A stretch of DNA of 64,000 nucleotides from contig CAZIEW010000003.1 of NCBI GenBank assembly GCA_964538515.1, positions 62,001 through 126,000 on the forward strand, given 5' to 3'. Below, piece after piece: positions 34,150 to 42,950 of the stretch; position 1 is the stretch's first letter, and every line of letters begins with the position of its first letter. Source of the stretch: CALBZH01 sp964538515. GTDB lineage: Bacteria > Desulfobacterota > Syntrophobacteria > Syntrophobacterales > Syntrophobacteraceae. The notes beneath the pieces were generated by a model. The model did no database searches, was not told the DNA's origin, and saw only the letters and a program-made list of their open reading frames with translations. The translations under genes and the position numbers were made by a program.

Positions 34150-36141
34150 TCAGACAGCCTTTTCCTTTTCCTTCCAAAAGGTCAGCTCAAGCGCTTCCAG
34201 CTCCAGAGCCCGTTCTTCCCATTCGGCTGTGAGATCTTGGATGCGCTTCTGGCATTGCTGGTAGTCTTTGTTCAGATCCTTGATGTCCGTTCCGTCGCAA
34301 TAGGTCTCCGGCGCAGCCAGCCGCGCCTTGAGCTGATCGAGCTGACTGTGCTCGGCGTCCAGCCTGGCCTCCAAGTCCTGTACGTGCTTCTGCAGGGGAG
34401 CCTTCAACCGGTAGAGCTCATTGCGCCACTCCGCCTCCAGCCGCTTCTTGTCCTGTACCTTGCGAGGGGTGCTGACCGGAGCTGCTGCCTTGGACTCCTT
34501 TTGACGGCCGTCTTCCAGGGGCAACTGCTCCTGGTCCAGGCGCTGCTTCCAAATCATCAGGTAGTCGTCGTAATTCCCGGGAAAGCGATGAATGGCGCCT
34601 TTGTCCGCGACCAGAACCGATGTGGCGATCGCATTCATGAAGTGACGATCATGGCTGATGAAGCACAAGGCGCCCGGATAGTCTTCCAGCGCCTCTTCGA
34701 GGACCGCTCGGGACGGGATGTCGAGGTGGTTGGTGGGCTCGTCGAGAAGGAGCACGTTCGGACGTTGCAAGAGGAGCTTGCAGAGCGTCAGGCGCGCTTT
34801 TTCTCCACCGCTCAGCACCGATACGCGCTTCAAGACGTCGTCGCCAGGGAAGAGAAAGGCGCCGAGGAGGCTTCTCACCTGCGTTTGAGTCAGGTCTCCG
34901 GCGACCGACGCCGCTTCGTCGAGCACCGTACAGTCGGCTCTGAGGAGCTCCCACTGGTGCTGGGCGTAATACCCCAGGACAACCTGATGCCCCAGCTGGC
35001 GCACGCCGTCGCTCACGGGCTCGATCCCTGCCAGCATCTTCAGGAGCGTGCTCTTGCCCGCGCCGTTCGGCCCCAGGAAGGCGATGCGATCTCCGCGCTC
35101 GACGACGAGGTCGATCCCCCTGTAGACCTGCTGATCTCCGTAGCTCTTGTGAACGTTTTGAAGCTCCAGGACCCGCTTCCCGCATCGAGCGGGCTCCGGG
35201 AAGCTGAAGTGGATGGATGAGGTTTCCGCCGGCGCCTCGATGCGCTCGACTTTGTCCAGGGCCTTGATTCGGCTTTGGACTTGTCTGGCCCGGTCTTTCC
35301 GATACCGGTTGCGCTCGATGAAGCGCTCGACCTGTCGCAGCCGCTCCTGCTGGTTCTTGAACGAAGCCAGGTGGATTTCCTGACGACGCGCCTTCTCGTC
35401 CAGGTAGGCATCGTAGTTGCCCGAGTATTCCTGTAGCTTGCCTTGCTCCAGCTCAAGAATGCGCGTGACGACGCGGTTGAGGAATGCCCTGTCGTGCGCG
35501 ATGATGATCATGGCCGAGGGACTGCTGAGTAGATACTGCTCGAGCCACAGGAGCGTTTCCAGGTCCAGGTGGTTGGTGGGCTCGTCGAGCAGCATCAGGT
35601 CGGGCTCGGAGAGCAGGAGCCGTGCCAGCTCAACTCGCATGATCCATCCGCCGCTCAAGTCGGAAACGGGCCGATTGAATCCGCTCTCGCGAAAGCCAAG
35701 TCCGCTCAGGATCTTTGCGGCTCGGGCCTCGAGATCGTAGCCGCCGAGGTGCTCGAGGCGTTCGAGCAATCTAGCGTGCTCGATGCCGGTGGCCTCGATC
35801 GTTGCGTGGTCGGTTGACTTGTCCAAAACGGTCTGAAGCCGCTCCAGCTCCGTGCGTACCTCCTGGACCGCTTGGTCGACATCGGTCACATGGGAAAGAA
35901 TGGTCCGATCACGGCTGGGGACCCATTGCTGGGGCAAGTAGCCGATCTTGACATGCTTGGCACGTGCAACGGCCCCAGAGTCCGGGTGAGACTCTTCGAG
36001 CAGCAGGTGAAACAGGGTGGTCTTTCCGGCGCCATTGGGACCGATCAGTCCGATGCGCTCGCCCGCGTTGATATGGAACGAGACTCCTTGAAAAAGGTCT
36101 TTCTTGCCGAGAGATTTACTGATGTTCTGAACGGTGAGCAC
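34150..36141 (-). CDS. ABC-F family ATPase (Uup/YheS-like)
   Basis: A 663-residue protein with two ATPase domains and no membrane segments. Domain 1 has GPNGAGKTTLFHLL, LSGGWIMRVELARLL and LLLDEPTNHLD-type MLLDEPTNHLD. Domain 2 has GPNGAGKSTLLKML and LSGGEKARLTLCKLL with LLLDEPTNHLD. A charged linker near 240-310 is the P-site tRNA-interacting motif region, and the C-terminal coiled coil (from about 560) is long, as in Uup. ABC-F proteins act on ribosomes. The GTG at 36141 is nine bases after GGAGG, preferred over a TTG at 36165. Confidence 0.92.
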   Translation of the reverse strand: MLTVQNISKSLGKKDLFQGVSFHINAGERIGLIGPNGAGKTTLFHLLLEESHPDSGAVARAKHVKIGYLPQQWVPSRDRTILSHVTDVDQAVQEVRTELERLQTVLDKSTDHATIEATGIEHARLLERLEHLGGYDLEARAAKILSGLGFRESGFNRPVSDLSGGWIMRVELARLLLSEPDLMLLDEPTNHLDLETLLWLEQYLLSSPSAMIIIAHDRAFLNRVVTRILELEQGKLQEYSGNYDAYLDEKARRQEIHLASFKNQQERLRQVERFIERNRYRKDRARQVQSRIKALDKVERIEAPAETSSIHFSFPEPARCGKRVLELQNVHKSYGDQQVYRGIDLVVERGDRIAFLGPNGAGKSTLLKMLAGIEPVSDGVRQLGHQVVLGYYAQHQWELLRADCTVLDEAASVAGDLTQTQVRSLLGAFLFPGDDVLKRVSVLSGGEKARLTLCKLLLQRPNVLLLDEPTNHLDIPSRAVLEEALEDYPGALCFISHDRHFMNAIATSVLVADKGAIHRFPGNYDDYLMIWKQRLDQEQLPLEDGRQKESKAAAPVSTPRKVQDKKRLEAEWRNELYRLKAPLQKHVQDLEARLDAEHSQLDQLKARLAAPETYCDGTDIKDLNKDYQQCQKRIQDLTAEWEERALELEALELTFWKEKEKAV

Positions 36142-36402
36142 TGCCGTGAGCCTCCAAGAGAACAACTCGCATCGTCCAAAGCTATTGCCAGGACGATGTC
36201 ATCGAGATGCCGTTTCGCCCTCAGGTCTAGATCTCGAAGCGCCTATTGTACCGTTAGACTGCTCGGATTTCTACGGGGGACCACCGAACCTGAGAAAGAG
36301 TTGCCCGCAATCCGCAAAACGTGGTACACAGGTGCACCTGTCAGAGGGTTACCAGGCAAGCGATTCCTTCAATTTCCCGGTGTGTTGAAACGAGGCTCAT
36401 TC

Positions 36403-37116
36403 TTGACATCTTCCAGTCCACTCCAGGCCGTAGTGTTTGATTGTGACGGTATTCTGGTCGATACGGAGCCCCTTCATTACCAGGCCTTTCAGGAGGTTCT
36501 GAAGCCTTTGGGGCTTGGGTTCGGTTACGACCGCTACCTGGATCGGTACATCGGTTTCGATGATCGGGATGCCTTCAGGGAGGCCTTTCGGGAAGGCGAG
36601 CGAGCGCTTGAGCCCGGGGCATTGGATCACTTGATGATCGAGAAGGCTGGAGCCTTGCTCCGTTTGGTGGAAAGAGGTGTTAAGAGCTTTCCTGGGGTCG
36701 TGGAGCTGGTTCGGGAGCTGCGTGCCAAGGGGATACCGCTGGCTGTGGCCTCCGGAGCCTTGAGGCATGAGGTGCTCCTTTTTGTCAATGCCCTGGGGCT
36801 GGGCGACGCGTTTCGGGTAGTGGTCGCAGCCGACGACGTGGCGCGCAGCAAGCCGGACCCGGAGACATATCGACTGGCTGTGGAGCGTCTGAGGGCTTTC
36901 GGGAGCTGCGACGATTTAACGCCGGGGTCCTGTGTGGCGATCGAGGACACGGTAACCGGAATCCAGTCTGCCCGGAGGGCCGGCCTGGTGGTCCTCGGGG
37001 TTGCCAATTCTTATCCTGCGGACGAGCTGAGGCCCCATGCCGATTGTGTTGTGGAGAGTCTGGATGAGGTCGGAGCGGACAAACTGAGTCGGTTGGTTGA
37101 AACAGCTAAACGTTGA
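36403..37116 (+). CDS. HAD-superfamily phosphatase (beta-phosphoglucomutase-like)
   Basis: A 237-residue HAD hydrolase. Motif I is VVFDCDGILVDTEPLHYQ with the nucleophile Asp and acid/base Asp, motif II is in VASGA, motif III is RSKPDPETY and motif IV is CVAIEDTVTGIQSARRAG. A helical cap follows motif I. It is probably a sugar-phosphate phosphatase or phosphoglucomutase. No ATG fits: a TTG at 36403, seven bases after GAGG, is the best start, and a GTG at 36382 is an alternative. The upstream 261 bases hold nothing else clear. It overlaps nothing and precedes a tolC-like gene by 31 bases. Confidence 0.86.
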   Translation: MTSSSPLQAVVFDCDGILVDTEPLHYQAFQEVLKPLGLGFGYDRYLDRYIGFDDRDAFREAFREGERALEPGALDHLMIEKAGALLRLVERGVKSFPGVVELVRELRAKGIPLAVASGALRHEVLLFVNALGLGDAFRVVVAADDVARSKPDPETYRLAVERLRAFGSCDDLTPGSCVAIEDTVTGIQSARRAGLVVLGVANSYPADELRPHADCVVESLDEVGADKLSRLVETAKR

Positions 37117-37147
37117 GCCCCTCCGAGGGGAGGGCAATCCTGGAGTG

Positions 37148-38512
37148 ATGCGAATGAAGGGGATCGTTGCTTGTCTTTGCTTCATTCTGGCCGGGATTCA
37201 GCAGGGGATCTGCTTTGCGGGAGAATCGCCGACGGTCCTCGGCGCCGAACCGCTCACCATGTCTCGGGCTGTTGAGTATGGCTTGGAGCACAACCGAGCA
37301 CTTCGATCTGCAAAGCAGGATGTGATGGCCGTCGATCAACAAGTGCGGCAGGCCAGAGCCGGCTTCCTCCCCAAGTTGGATTCTCGGTACTCGTTTCGCC
37401 GCCTGGAGGATCAGCCATACGCAAAAGCGGACATCTCTGGTGGCCAATCGGTGGAATTTGCCACGGGATACAGGAACACGAATCGTTGGGAGGTGGAGCT
37501 CTCACAGCCCCTCTTTGCCGGTTTCGGGATTACCGCCCAGCACCGGAGCGCCAAAAAAGATCTGAAGATTGCCGGGTTCAAGCAAGAGCAAACCAAGCTG
37601 GATGTGATCCGGAACATCCAGCGGGCCTTTCTGCAGGTCCTCCTGGCAGAGAAGCTTCACGAGGTCACCAAGGAAAACGTGGCCAGCCTCGAGGTTCAGC
37701 GAAAGAACGCCCAGGCGAGCTTCGAGCAGGGACTGACGGCCCAGAACGACGTCCTCAAAGCTGATGTGGCCGTTGCCCAGGCCCGACAGCGCGAGAGGGC
37801 GGCCGCGAAGGACCTGTCGCTCATCCGCTCGCAGCTGAACCAGTTGCTCGATTTGGACCTGAAGCAGGCTCTGGTGCTTTCGGAGCAGGAAATCCACCTG
37901 CAAGTCCCACCGACCATGGACGAGCTCAACGCGATCGCCGAACGACAGCGTCCGGAATATCTTTCCCTCAATGAGTCCATTCTCCAGACGCAGGATGGGA
38001 TCACCGGGGCGCGAAGCCGCTATTACCCCCACCTCTCGGCTTTCGCCCAATACTATCGTGACGGCAATGATTTTTTCGCCAATAACAACGACTTCACCAA
38101 TTCCAACAACGCAGCGGTTGGCCTTCGCATGGATTGGAACCTGTTCGAGGGCGGCAAGACGGACGCTTCCATCAAAGAGCTTCGGTACAAGCAGAGTGCC
38201 TTGGAAGAGCTGCGCCGCGATCTCAAACAGCAAATTGCCCTGCAGGTCGAGGACGCCTACGAGCAGCTGCAGGTGGCTCGAGCGAATATCGAGACCGCCC
38301 AGGCGGCTCTCAAGCAGGCGGAAGAGAACCAGCGCATGACGACGCTCCAGTACCGCGAGCAATTGGTGATTTTTCTCGAGGTCCTGAACGCACAGGTCTT
38401 TGTGGCGCAGACCAAGGCGGATTACTACCAGGCCCTTTACGGCTACCAGCTGGCCTGGGTTGATCTCGAGCGTGCGGTGGGAGGACCCGTTTCCGGCGAC
38501 ATGAAGCCGTGA
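37148..38512 (+). CDS. TolC-family outer-membrane efflux protein
   Basis: A 454-residue protein with a signal peptide (MKGIVACLCFILAGIQQGICFAG, 23 residues) and two OEP repeats of long amphipathic helices separated by short beta segments (SRYSFRR, WEVELSQPLF, VGLRMDWNLFEGG). It forms a trimeric channel through the outer membrane for tripartite export. No membrane-fusion or inner-membrane pump gene adjoins it, so the partner is unknown; the ABC exporter at 23-25 kb is too far to infer a link. The start may be 37148 or 37154. Confidence 0.9.
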   Translation: MRMKGIVACLCFILAGIQQGICFAGESPTVLGAEPLTMSRAVEYGLEHNRALRSAKQDVMAVDQQVRQARAGFLPKLDSRYSFRRLEDQPYAKADISGGQSVEFATGYRNTNRWEVELSQPLFAGFGITAQHRSAKKDLKIAGFKQEQTKLDVIRNIQRAFLQVLLAEKLHEVTKENVASLEVQRKNAQASFEQGLTAQNDVLKADVAVAQARQRERAAAKDLSLIRSQLNQLLDLDLKQALVLSEQEIHLQVPPTMDELNAIAERQRPEYLSLNESILQTQDGITGARSRYYPHLSAFAQYYRDGNDFFANNNDFTNSNNAAVGLRMDWNLFEGGKTDASIKELRYKQSALEELRRDLKQQIALQVEDAYEQLQVARANIETAQAALKQAEENQRMTTLQYREQLVIFLEVLNAQVFVAQTKADYYQALYGYQLAWVDLERAVGGPVSGDMKP

Positions 38513-38564
38513 GGCCGGCCCCACCGGCTGTCTTCGTCCCGGTAAAACGGAGAAATGAGGCTGT

Positions 38565-39758
38565 ATGATTCAGACTCCGATGGAGGAAATAGCGAGCAGA
38601 CTTGCAACGCTGCAGGCATTGCTCGCAAAGCATGACGTGGACGCGGCTATCGTTCGGCAGAATGCGGACCTCTTCTATTTGACGGGAACGGTTCAGGATG
38701 CCCACCTCATCGTTCCGGCCTCCGGTCGGCCGGTCTTCCTTGTTCGGCGTGACGTGCGGCGCGCGCAAAGCCAATCGCCCATCCGCCCCATCCGCTCCCT
38801 GAGCAGCATTAAGGAAGTTCCTCCCGCCGTCTTCGAAGCGTGCGGCAGTGACGCGATCAAACGGATCGGGATGGAGCTCGACGTGCTGCCGACCAGCTCG
38901 TTCTTCTTTTACGACGAAAAGCTGTTTCCCAAGCAGCAAATCGTGGATGTGGGAGGCATCATCCGGCAGATCCGCATGATCAAGTCGGACTGGGAAATCT
39001 CCATGATGCGGAAAGCCGCGGCAATTTCGCGAGCGGTGGCCGATGCGGTCCCGAAGCTGCTCAGGGAGGGGATGAGCGAGCTTGAGCTGAGCGTTGAGCT
39101 GGAGCGAGTGGGGCGGCTCGCCGGTCACTTGGGGTTGATTCGCCTTCGTGCGTTCAACATGGACATGTATTTCGGGCACGTGCTTTCAGGGCCCGAGGCT
39201 GCGGTGCCGTCCTATGCCGATGCCCCCACGGGTGGGGTGGGGTTGAGCGCTGCCTTCGGGCAGGGGCCCGGTGAGCGGAAAATTCGGTCCGGTGAGATGA
39301 TCAGTGTGGATACCATGATGAACTATCACGGATATCTGAATGACCAGACGCGCAACTACTGCCTTGGCGATCCCCCTGGAAAGCTGCTCGAAGCCTATGC
39401 GCTCGTCATGGAAATCCATCAGCGATTCAAGGACGCTGCGCGTCCGGGGGCGATTACCGGGGAGCTTTACGATCGGGTGATGGCCTGGGTCCGGGAGAAA
39501 GGCTGGGAAGACTATTTCATGGGATACGGGAGCGCGCGCGTGAGCTTTGTCGCGCATGGCCTTGGGATTGAAGTCGACGAATTCCCCTTCATCGCACAAG
39601 GTCAGACAGTTCCCTTGAGCGAGGGCATGACATTTGCCTTCGAGCCAAAATTCATCGTGCCCGAGCTGGGTATTGCGGGAATGGAGAACACCTACCTTGT
39701 GACGGCGGCGGGATTGGAGTCCTTGAACACGGCGAGCGAACAGCTGGTGATCGTTTAG
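38565..39758 (+). CDS. M24 family Xaa-Pro aminopeptidase
   Basis: A 397-residue protein with a creatinase-like N-terminal domain and a pita-bread metallopeptidase domain. All five metal ligands are visible: two Asp in SVDTMMNYHGYLNDQTRNY (the second in NDQT), His in VAHGLGIEVDE, Glu in FAFEPKFIVP and Glu in GMENTYLVT. It should cleave an N-terminal residue before proline, or act as a dipeptidase, in the cytosol. It lies 52 bases after the tolC-like gene and may share its transcript. Its end is two bases from the end of the convergent PKD gene. Confidence 0.93.
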   Translation: MIQTPMEEIASRLATLQALLAKHDVDAAIVRQNADLFYLTGTVQDAHLIVPASGRPVFLVRRDVRRAQSQSPIRPIRSLSSIKEVPPAVFEACGSDAIKRIGMELDVLPTSSFFFYDEKLFPKQQIVDVGGIIRQIRMIKSDWEISMMRKAAAISRAVADAVPKLLREGMSELELSVELERVGRLAGHLGLIRLRAFNMDMYFGHVLSGPEAAVPSYADAPTGGVGLSAAFGQGPGERKIRSGEMISVDTMMNYHGYLNDQTRNYCLGDPPGKLLEAYALVMEIHQRFKDAARPGAITGELYDRVMAWVREKGWEDYFMGYGSARVSFVAHGLGIEVDEFPFIAQGQTVPLSEGMTFAFEPKFIVPELGIAGMENTYLVTAAGLESLNTASEQLVIV

Positions 39759-39759
39759 G

Positions 39760-42111
39760 TCACCTGAGCACCGTGATCAGCTTGGACATCGTGCTGCTGC
39801 TTCCGTCCGGTCCGTTGACCGTCAAACGAGCCATATACCGACCGGGTGCTCCGTAGATCTGGACGGGGTTCTGGTCCGAACTGGTCTGTCCATTTCCGAA
39901 TGACCAAGATCGGCTCACCACAGCCCCTGGGGATTTGTCCGTGAACCTAACGGGCTGTCCGGCTCTGACCCGAACGGGTGAGACAGTGAAGCTGGCTCTA
40001 GGCGCCACATAGGCGGTGATGAAATCGCTGTACGTTCGGACGCTGGTTGTGCCGTCAGAGGATGTGACGGTCAGCGAAACCGTAAAGCTTCCCGACTTCC
40101 TGTAAACATAGACCGGGTTTCGGCTGGTGCTCTTGCCCCCGTCTCCAAAATCCCAAGCCCACTTCGTAGGCGCTCCCCCCAAATCCGTTGTGTGATCTGC
40201 AAAGGTAACCGTGAGTGGGATCTTGCCTGAGGTGAGCGTGGCCGTAAAGTCCGCGCTGAGCAAGGGATTGTAGGTCGCCTGAAGCTGAGAGACCGCCCCA
40301 CTTTGGACGGTGACGGATTGGCTTGGTGGTGTGATCCAGCCCGTTACCTGCCTGAAAAGCACCATGTATTGGCCGATCGGGACGGAAACGGGCGAACCGG
40401 GGGGATGCCACGTTGCGCCTCCGTCGGTGCTCCACCGTGCTCCTGCATCCGCGGCCTCCTGAGGGAAAATGGCCACGTCAACCGTTCCGGTCATCGCATG
40501 ATAGCTCGAGGAAACCGACTGTGCGGGGCCTTGCCTGAAGGTGACGCGCTGCCGTTGTGGGGTGATCCATCCCTGGGCGTCCGAGAAACGAAGGGTGTGC
40601 TCGCCGAGAACGCTGAGGCCGGTTACCGTTTCACCACTGTTCCGCCACGTGACTCCATCCACGCTCCACTTTGCTCCCGCGCTGGCCGCCTCGGGGGGAA
40701 AGAGCGTGACGGTGAGGCTGCCCGTGGGTGAGGCGTCCGTCAGAGGCTTCAAAGCAGCGTCTCCGATGAGGACCATACCCGCCCACCATTCATGAATGAA
40801 TTGCTCAGGATAGATCTGGCTCTCGACGATTCCGTTGTACCAGCGTTTGAACGCTTCACCGAAGATCTCGCCCTGAGCCAATGCTTCATAGTAGGGCCTG
40901 TCGTCCCACATCCCGCCTGTTTTGGTACTCCCCCACGCGAGCAGTCCGGCGTCGTCGGGACTGAGCGCTATCGTCCCGGCCAGGTTATTGTCGACGCTGA
41001 AATCGCTTCCTGAGCATACGTAAAGGGAAAAGAACGGTGTGTGCGGATTGACGATGCGGTAGTCCCCGGACGTCACGAAGTCGTCGTCAGGGTAGAACAT
41101 GTGACCCTCGGAATATCCGTGGGAGCGGAGGAAAATGAGCTGAGGGGCCGCGGGGATTCGAGTGGTCAGGTAGTCTGCTTTGGTGGTGATCAGCGGGTCA
41201 AGCTCGGACACCACGTTGGATGCACCGAAAACCTCCGACAAGGCCTGCGCATCGTCCGAGCCCAGATACTGCCAGGGATCGTCATTGTAAACCAAGGCGG
41301 CGCGCGTTGGAACGTCGCTTCCCACGCGGTATCGGTGATTCTTGGAGAAGTAGGAGGCAAGCATGTAAGCCTGAAAGGCATCCGTCGGCAGTTCGGATAC
41401 GTTGAATCCCGTGAGGTTCGCTGCTTTCAGACGGCAGACCCAGATTTCCAGGGCCTTATCCCCGCTCCAGGTGTCGTATTTCCCGTTGCCTGCCCGGATG
41501 TCGCCATCGTCAAGGGTGTCGGCCCACTGGCCGTTCAGATCCATGAAGAAGAGGTCGCAAGGAAAGTCCGTAAATTGGCGAATCGGACTACCAAGCTCGT
41601 CACGCTCGAATTCGTCGTACATTTCGAAAACAATATAGGGAATCTCTCCCACGAGCACCGCCCCAACCAGGGATTCCGGCTCACCGTGCAACTGGGCAAG
41701 ACTGGCGCGGAGGCCTTCGGGAGTGCCGGAGTCGAAGACAAGCTCAACCGTGCTGTACCCCATCGCGGCCAGGTCGGCCTCATATTGGCTGAGCCCTTCG
41801 AGGATCAAGTCGTGAATGTCCTGATGGACGACGATTGCAATACGACCCGCCGGGGTCTCCGGTCCGTCGCCGAGGCGCGGGAGCCTGCTCGTGGAGGAGG
41901 GTGTGACTTTTTGAATGCGAAGGGGCTTTGTTTGAGGTTGAATCGAGTGGATGGGCCGGTTGCGATCGTCTGGGGCGGCCCACCGGGTGACCGCGGGAGC
42001 ATCCCCTGCCGCCCAAATCGACTCAGCAGAAACGGCGTGCAAGAAGATAGCCAGCGTGGTCAGGATAAGTGTAAAAAAAACCGACATGCTGGACGACTTC
42101 CATGGCTTCAT
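39760..42111 (-). CDS. Secreted caspase-like (clan CD, C25-type) protein with two PKD domains
   Basis: A 783-residue protein with a signal peptide (about 1-29). Residues 85-480 look like a gingipain/caspase-hemoglobinase fold: alternating strands such as IAIVVHQDI and AVLVGEIPYIVF, then the candidate dyad His331 (FLRSHGYSEG) and Cys366 (YVCSGSDF), 35 residues apart. Two homologous beta repeats of about 75 residues follow (each with FP-EA--AGA-WS and GWITP), then two PKD domains (WDFGDGGKSTSRNPVY; WSFGNGQTSSDQNPVQ). It is probably a surface or extracellular cysteine peptidase. A frame to 42273 exists, but the signal peptide fixes the ATG at 42111. Confidence 0.8.
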   Translation of the reverse strand: MKPWKSSSMSVFFTLILTTLAIFLHAVSAESIWAAGDAPAVTRWAAPDDRNRPIHSIQPQTKPLRIQKVTPSSTSRLPRLGDGPETPAGRIAIVVHQDIHDLILEGLSQYEADLAAMGYSTVELVFDSGTPEGLRASLAQLHGEPESLVGAVLVGEIPYIVFEMYDEFERDELGSPIRQFTDFPCDLFFMDLNGQWADTLDDGDIRAGNGKYDTWSGDKALEIWVCRLKAANLTGFNVSELPTDAFQAYMLASYFSKNHRYRVGSDVPTRAALVYNDDPWQYLGSDDAQALSEVFGASNVVSELDPLITTKADYLTTRIPAAPQLIFLRSHGYSEGHMFYPDDDFVTSGDYRIVNPHTPFFSLYVCSGSDFSVDNNLAGTIALSPDDAGLLAWGSTKTGGMWDDRPYYEALAQGEIFGEAFKRWYNGIVESQIYPEQFIHEWWAGMVLIGDAALKPLTDASPTGSLTVTLFPPEAASAGAKWSVDGVTWRNSGETVTGLSVLGEHTLRFSDAQGWITPQRQRVTFRQGPAQSVSSSYHAMTGTVDVAIFPQEAADAGARWSTDGGATWHPPGSPVSVPIGQYMVLFRQVTGWITPPSQSVTVQSGAVSQLQATYNPLLSADFTATLTSGKIPLTVTFADHTTDLGGAPTKWAWDFGDGGKSTSRNPVYVYRKSGSFTVSLTVTSSDGTTSVRTYSDFITAYVAPRASFTVSPVRVRAGQPVRFTDKSPGAVVSRSWSFGNGQTSSDQNPVQIYGAPGRYMARLTVNGPDGSSSTMSKLITVLR

Positions 42112-42950
42112 CGCAATTCGCTCTCTCCTCGGTGCGGGGCCCCCGACGACCGCCCTATACCAGAAGAAGTCCGGAAAAAGTGACTCGCGACCCATTTGCG
42201 GCTCGATCGTTGCGCAGGTTGGGAGGGCCGCAGGAAAAACTTCACAAAATGTTTGCGGCGGTGACCTCCCCAAGGAACGGAAGAAGCATCGAAGGACCGC
42301 TTAAAAGTTTAACAGTTTCAGCAGAATTCATACCAGAGATCTACGAGACTTTGGTTGTGCGAATAACCATTGGAAACAACATGGAAAATCGGATACGGTT
42401 CTTGCGCTGAACGACCGCTTGGCCCCCGAATCAAGGAGTACCGTCCGCGATGTGTAAAAAATATCGACAGTGCATGAATCGTCCGCTGCGGGGCGAAACG
42501 ATCAGGAGATCGATGGCTCTGTAACTGATAACAGTTGGAATTATTTAAACAAAGATGGAGATGGGGGCAAAATTGAGGCAGTTGCGGGTTGACCTGAGGC
42601 AGTCAAGAAGCGTCTAAAGGCTGTAAAGAATTTCGACACCCCTTCGGTTGCTGCCGTAGCTGCAGACATCCGTGGTCGCCCCGACATGGACTTCCCTACC
42701 TGGATGCCCGGGTGAGCACGGCTCGGAAGGGGGACGGCGCAATTTTCATTGACGGGTCTTTGCCATGAAAAGTATATGAATTCTTTTGCTAACGAGAAAC
42801 CTGACCATTGAGAGCACCATATCACCAAGCCGTGGGTCGCAGGGGTAGCCTTGGAGCCGTGCCTATCGGGGCTGCCTGTGCGCATGTCGCTTATGACCGG
42901 GATTCACGGTCTTAGGATTGGATTCAAGACTGAGACCGAGAGCCTGTTGC
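42112..42950. other. 839-base intergenic region without a supported gene
   Basis: It lies upstream of both the PKD-protein gene (minus) and the radical SAM gene (plus). It is richer in A+T than its neighbours at 42300-42580. The open frames (42102-42410 plus, 42541-42885 minus) show no family features. I looked for tmRNA, SRP RNA, RNase P RNA and common riboswitch cores and found none. A plus-strand frame at 42470-42715 interrupted by one TGA is described under findings. Confidence 0.5.

Noticed and set aside
41041..42183. 380-codon plus-strand frame
   Set aside because: It is the complement of the PKD-protein gene, whose signal peptide and domains are clear on the minus strand.
42541..42885. 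114-codon minus-strand frame
   Set aside because: No recognisable domain or ribosome site and biased, proline- and serine-rich content; overlaps the TGA-interrupted plus frame.
42830..42900. Possible riboswitch-like fold (repeated GGGGTAGCC/GGGGCTGCC)
   Set aside because: Neither strand shows the conserved cores of c-di-GMP, cobalamin or Moco riboswitches; repeats are direct, not inverted.
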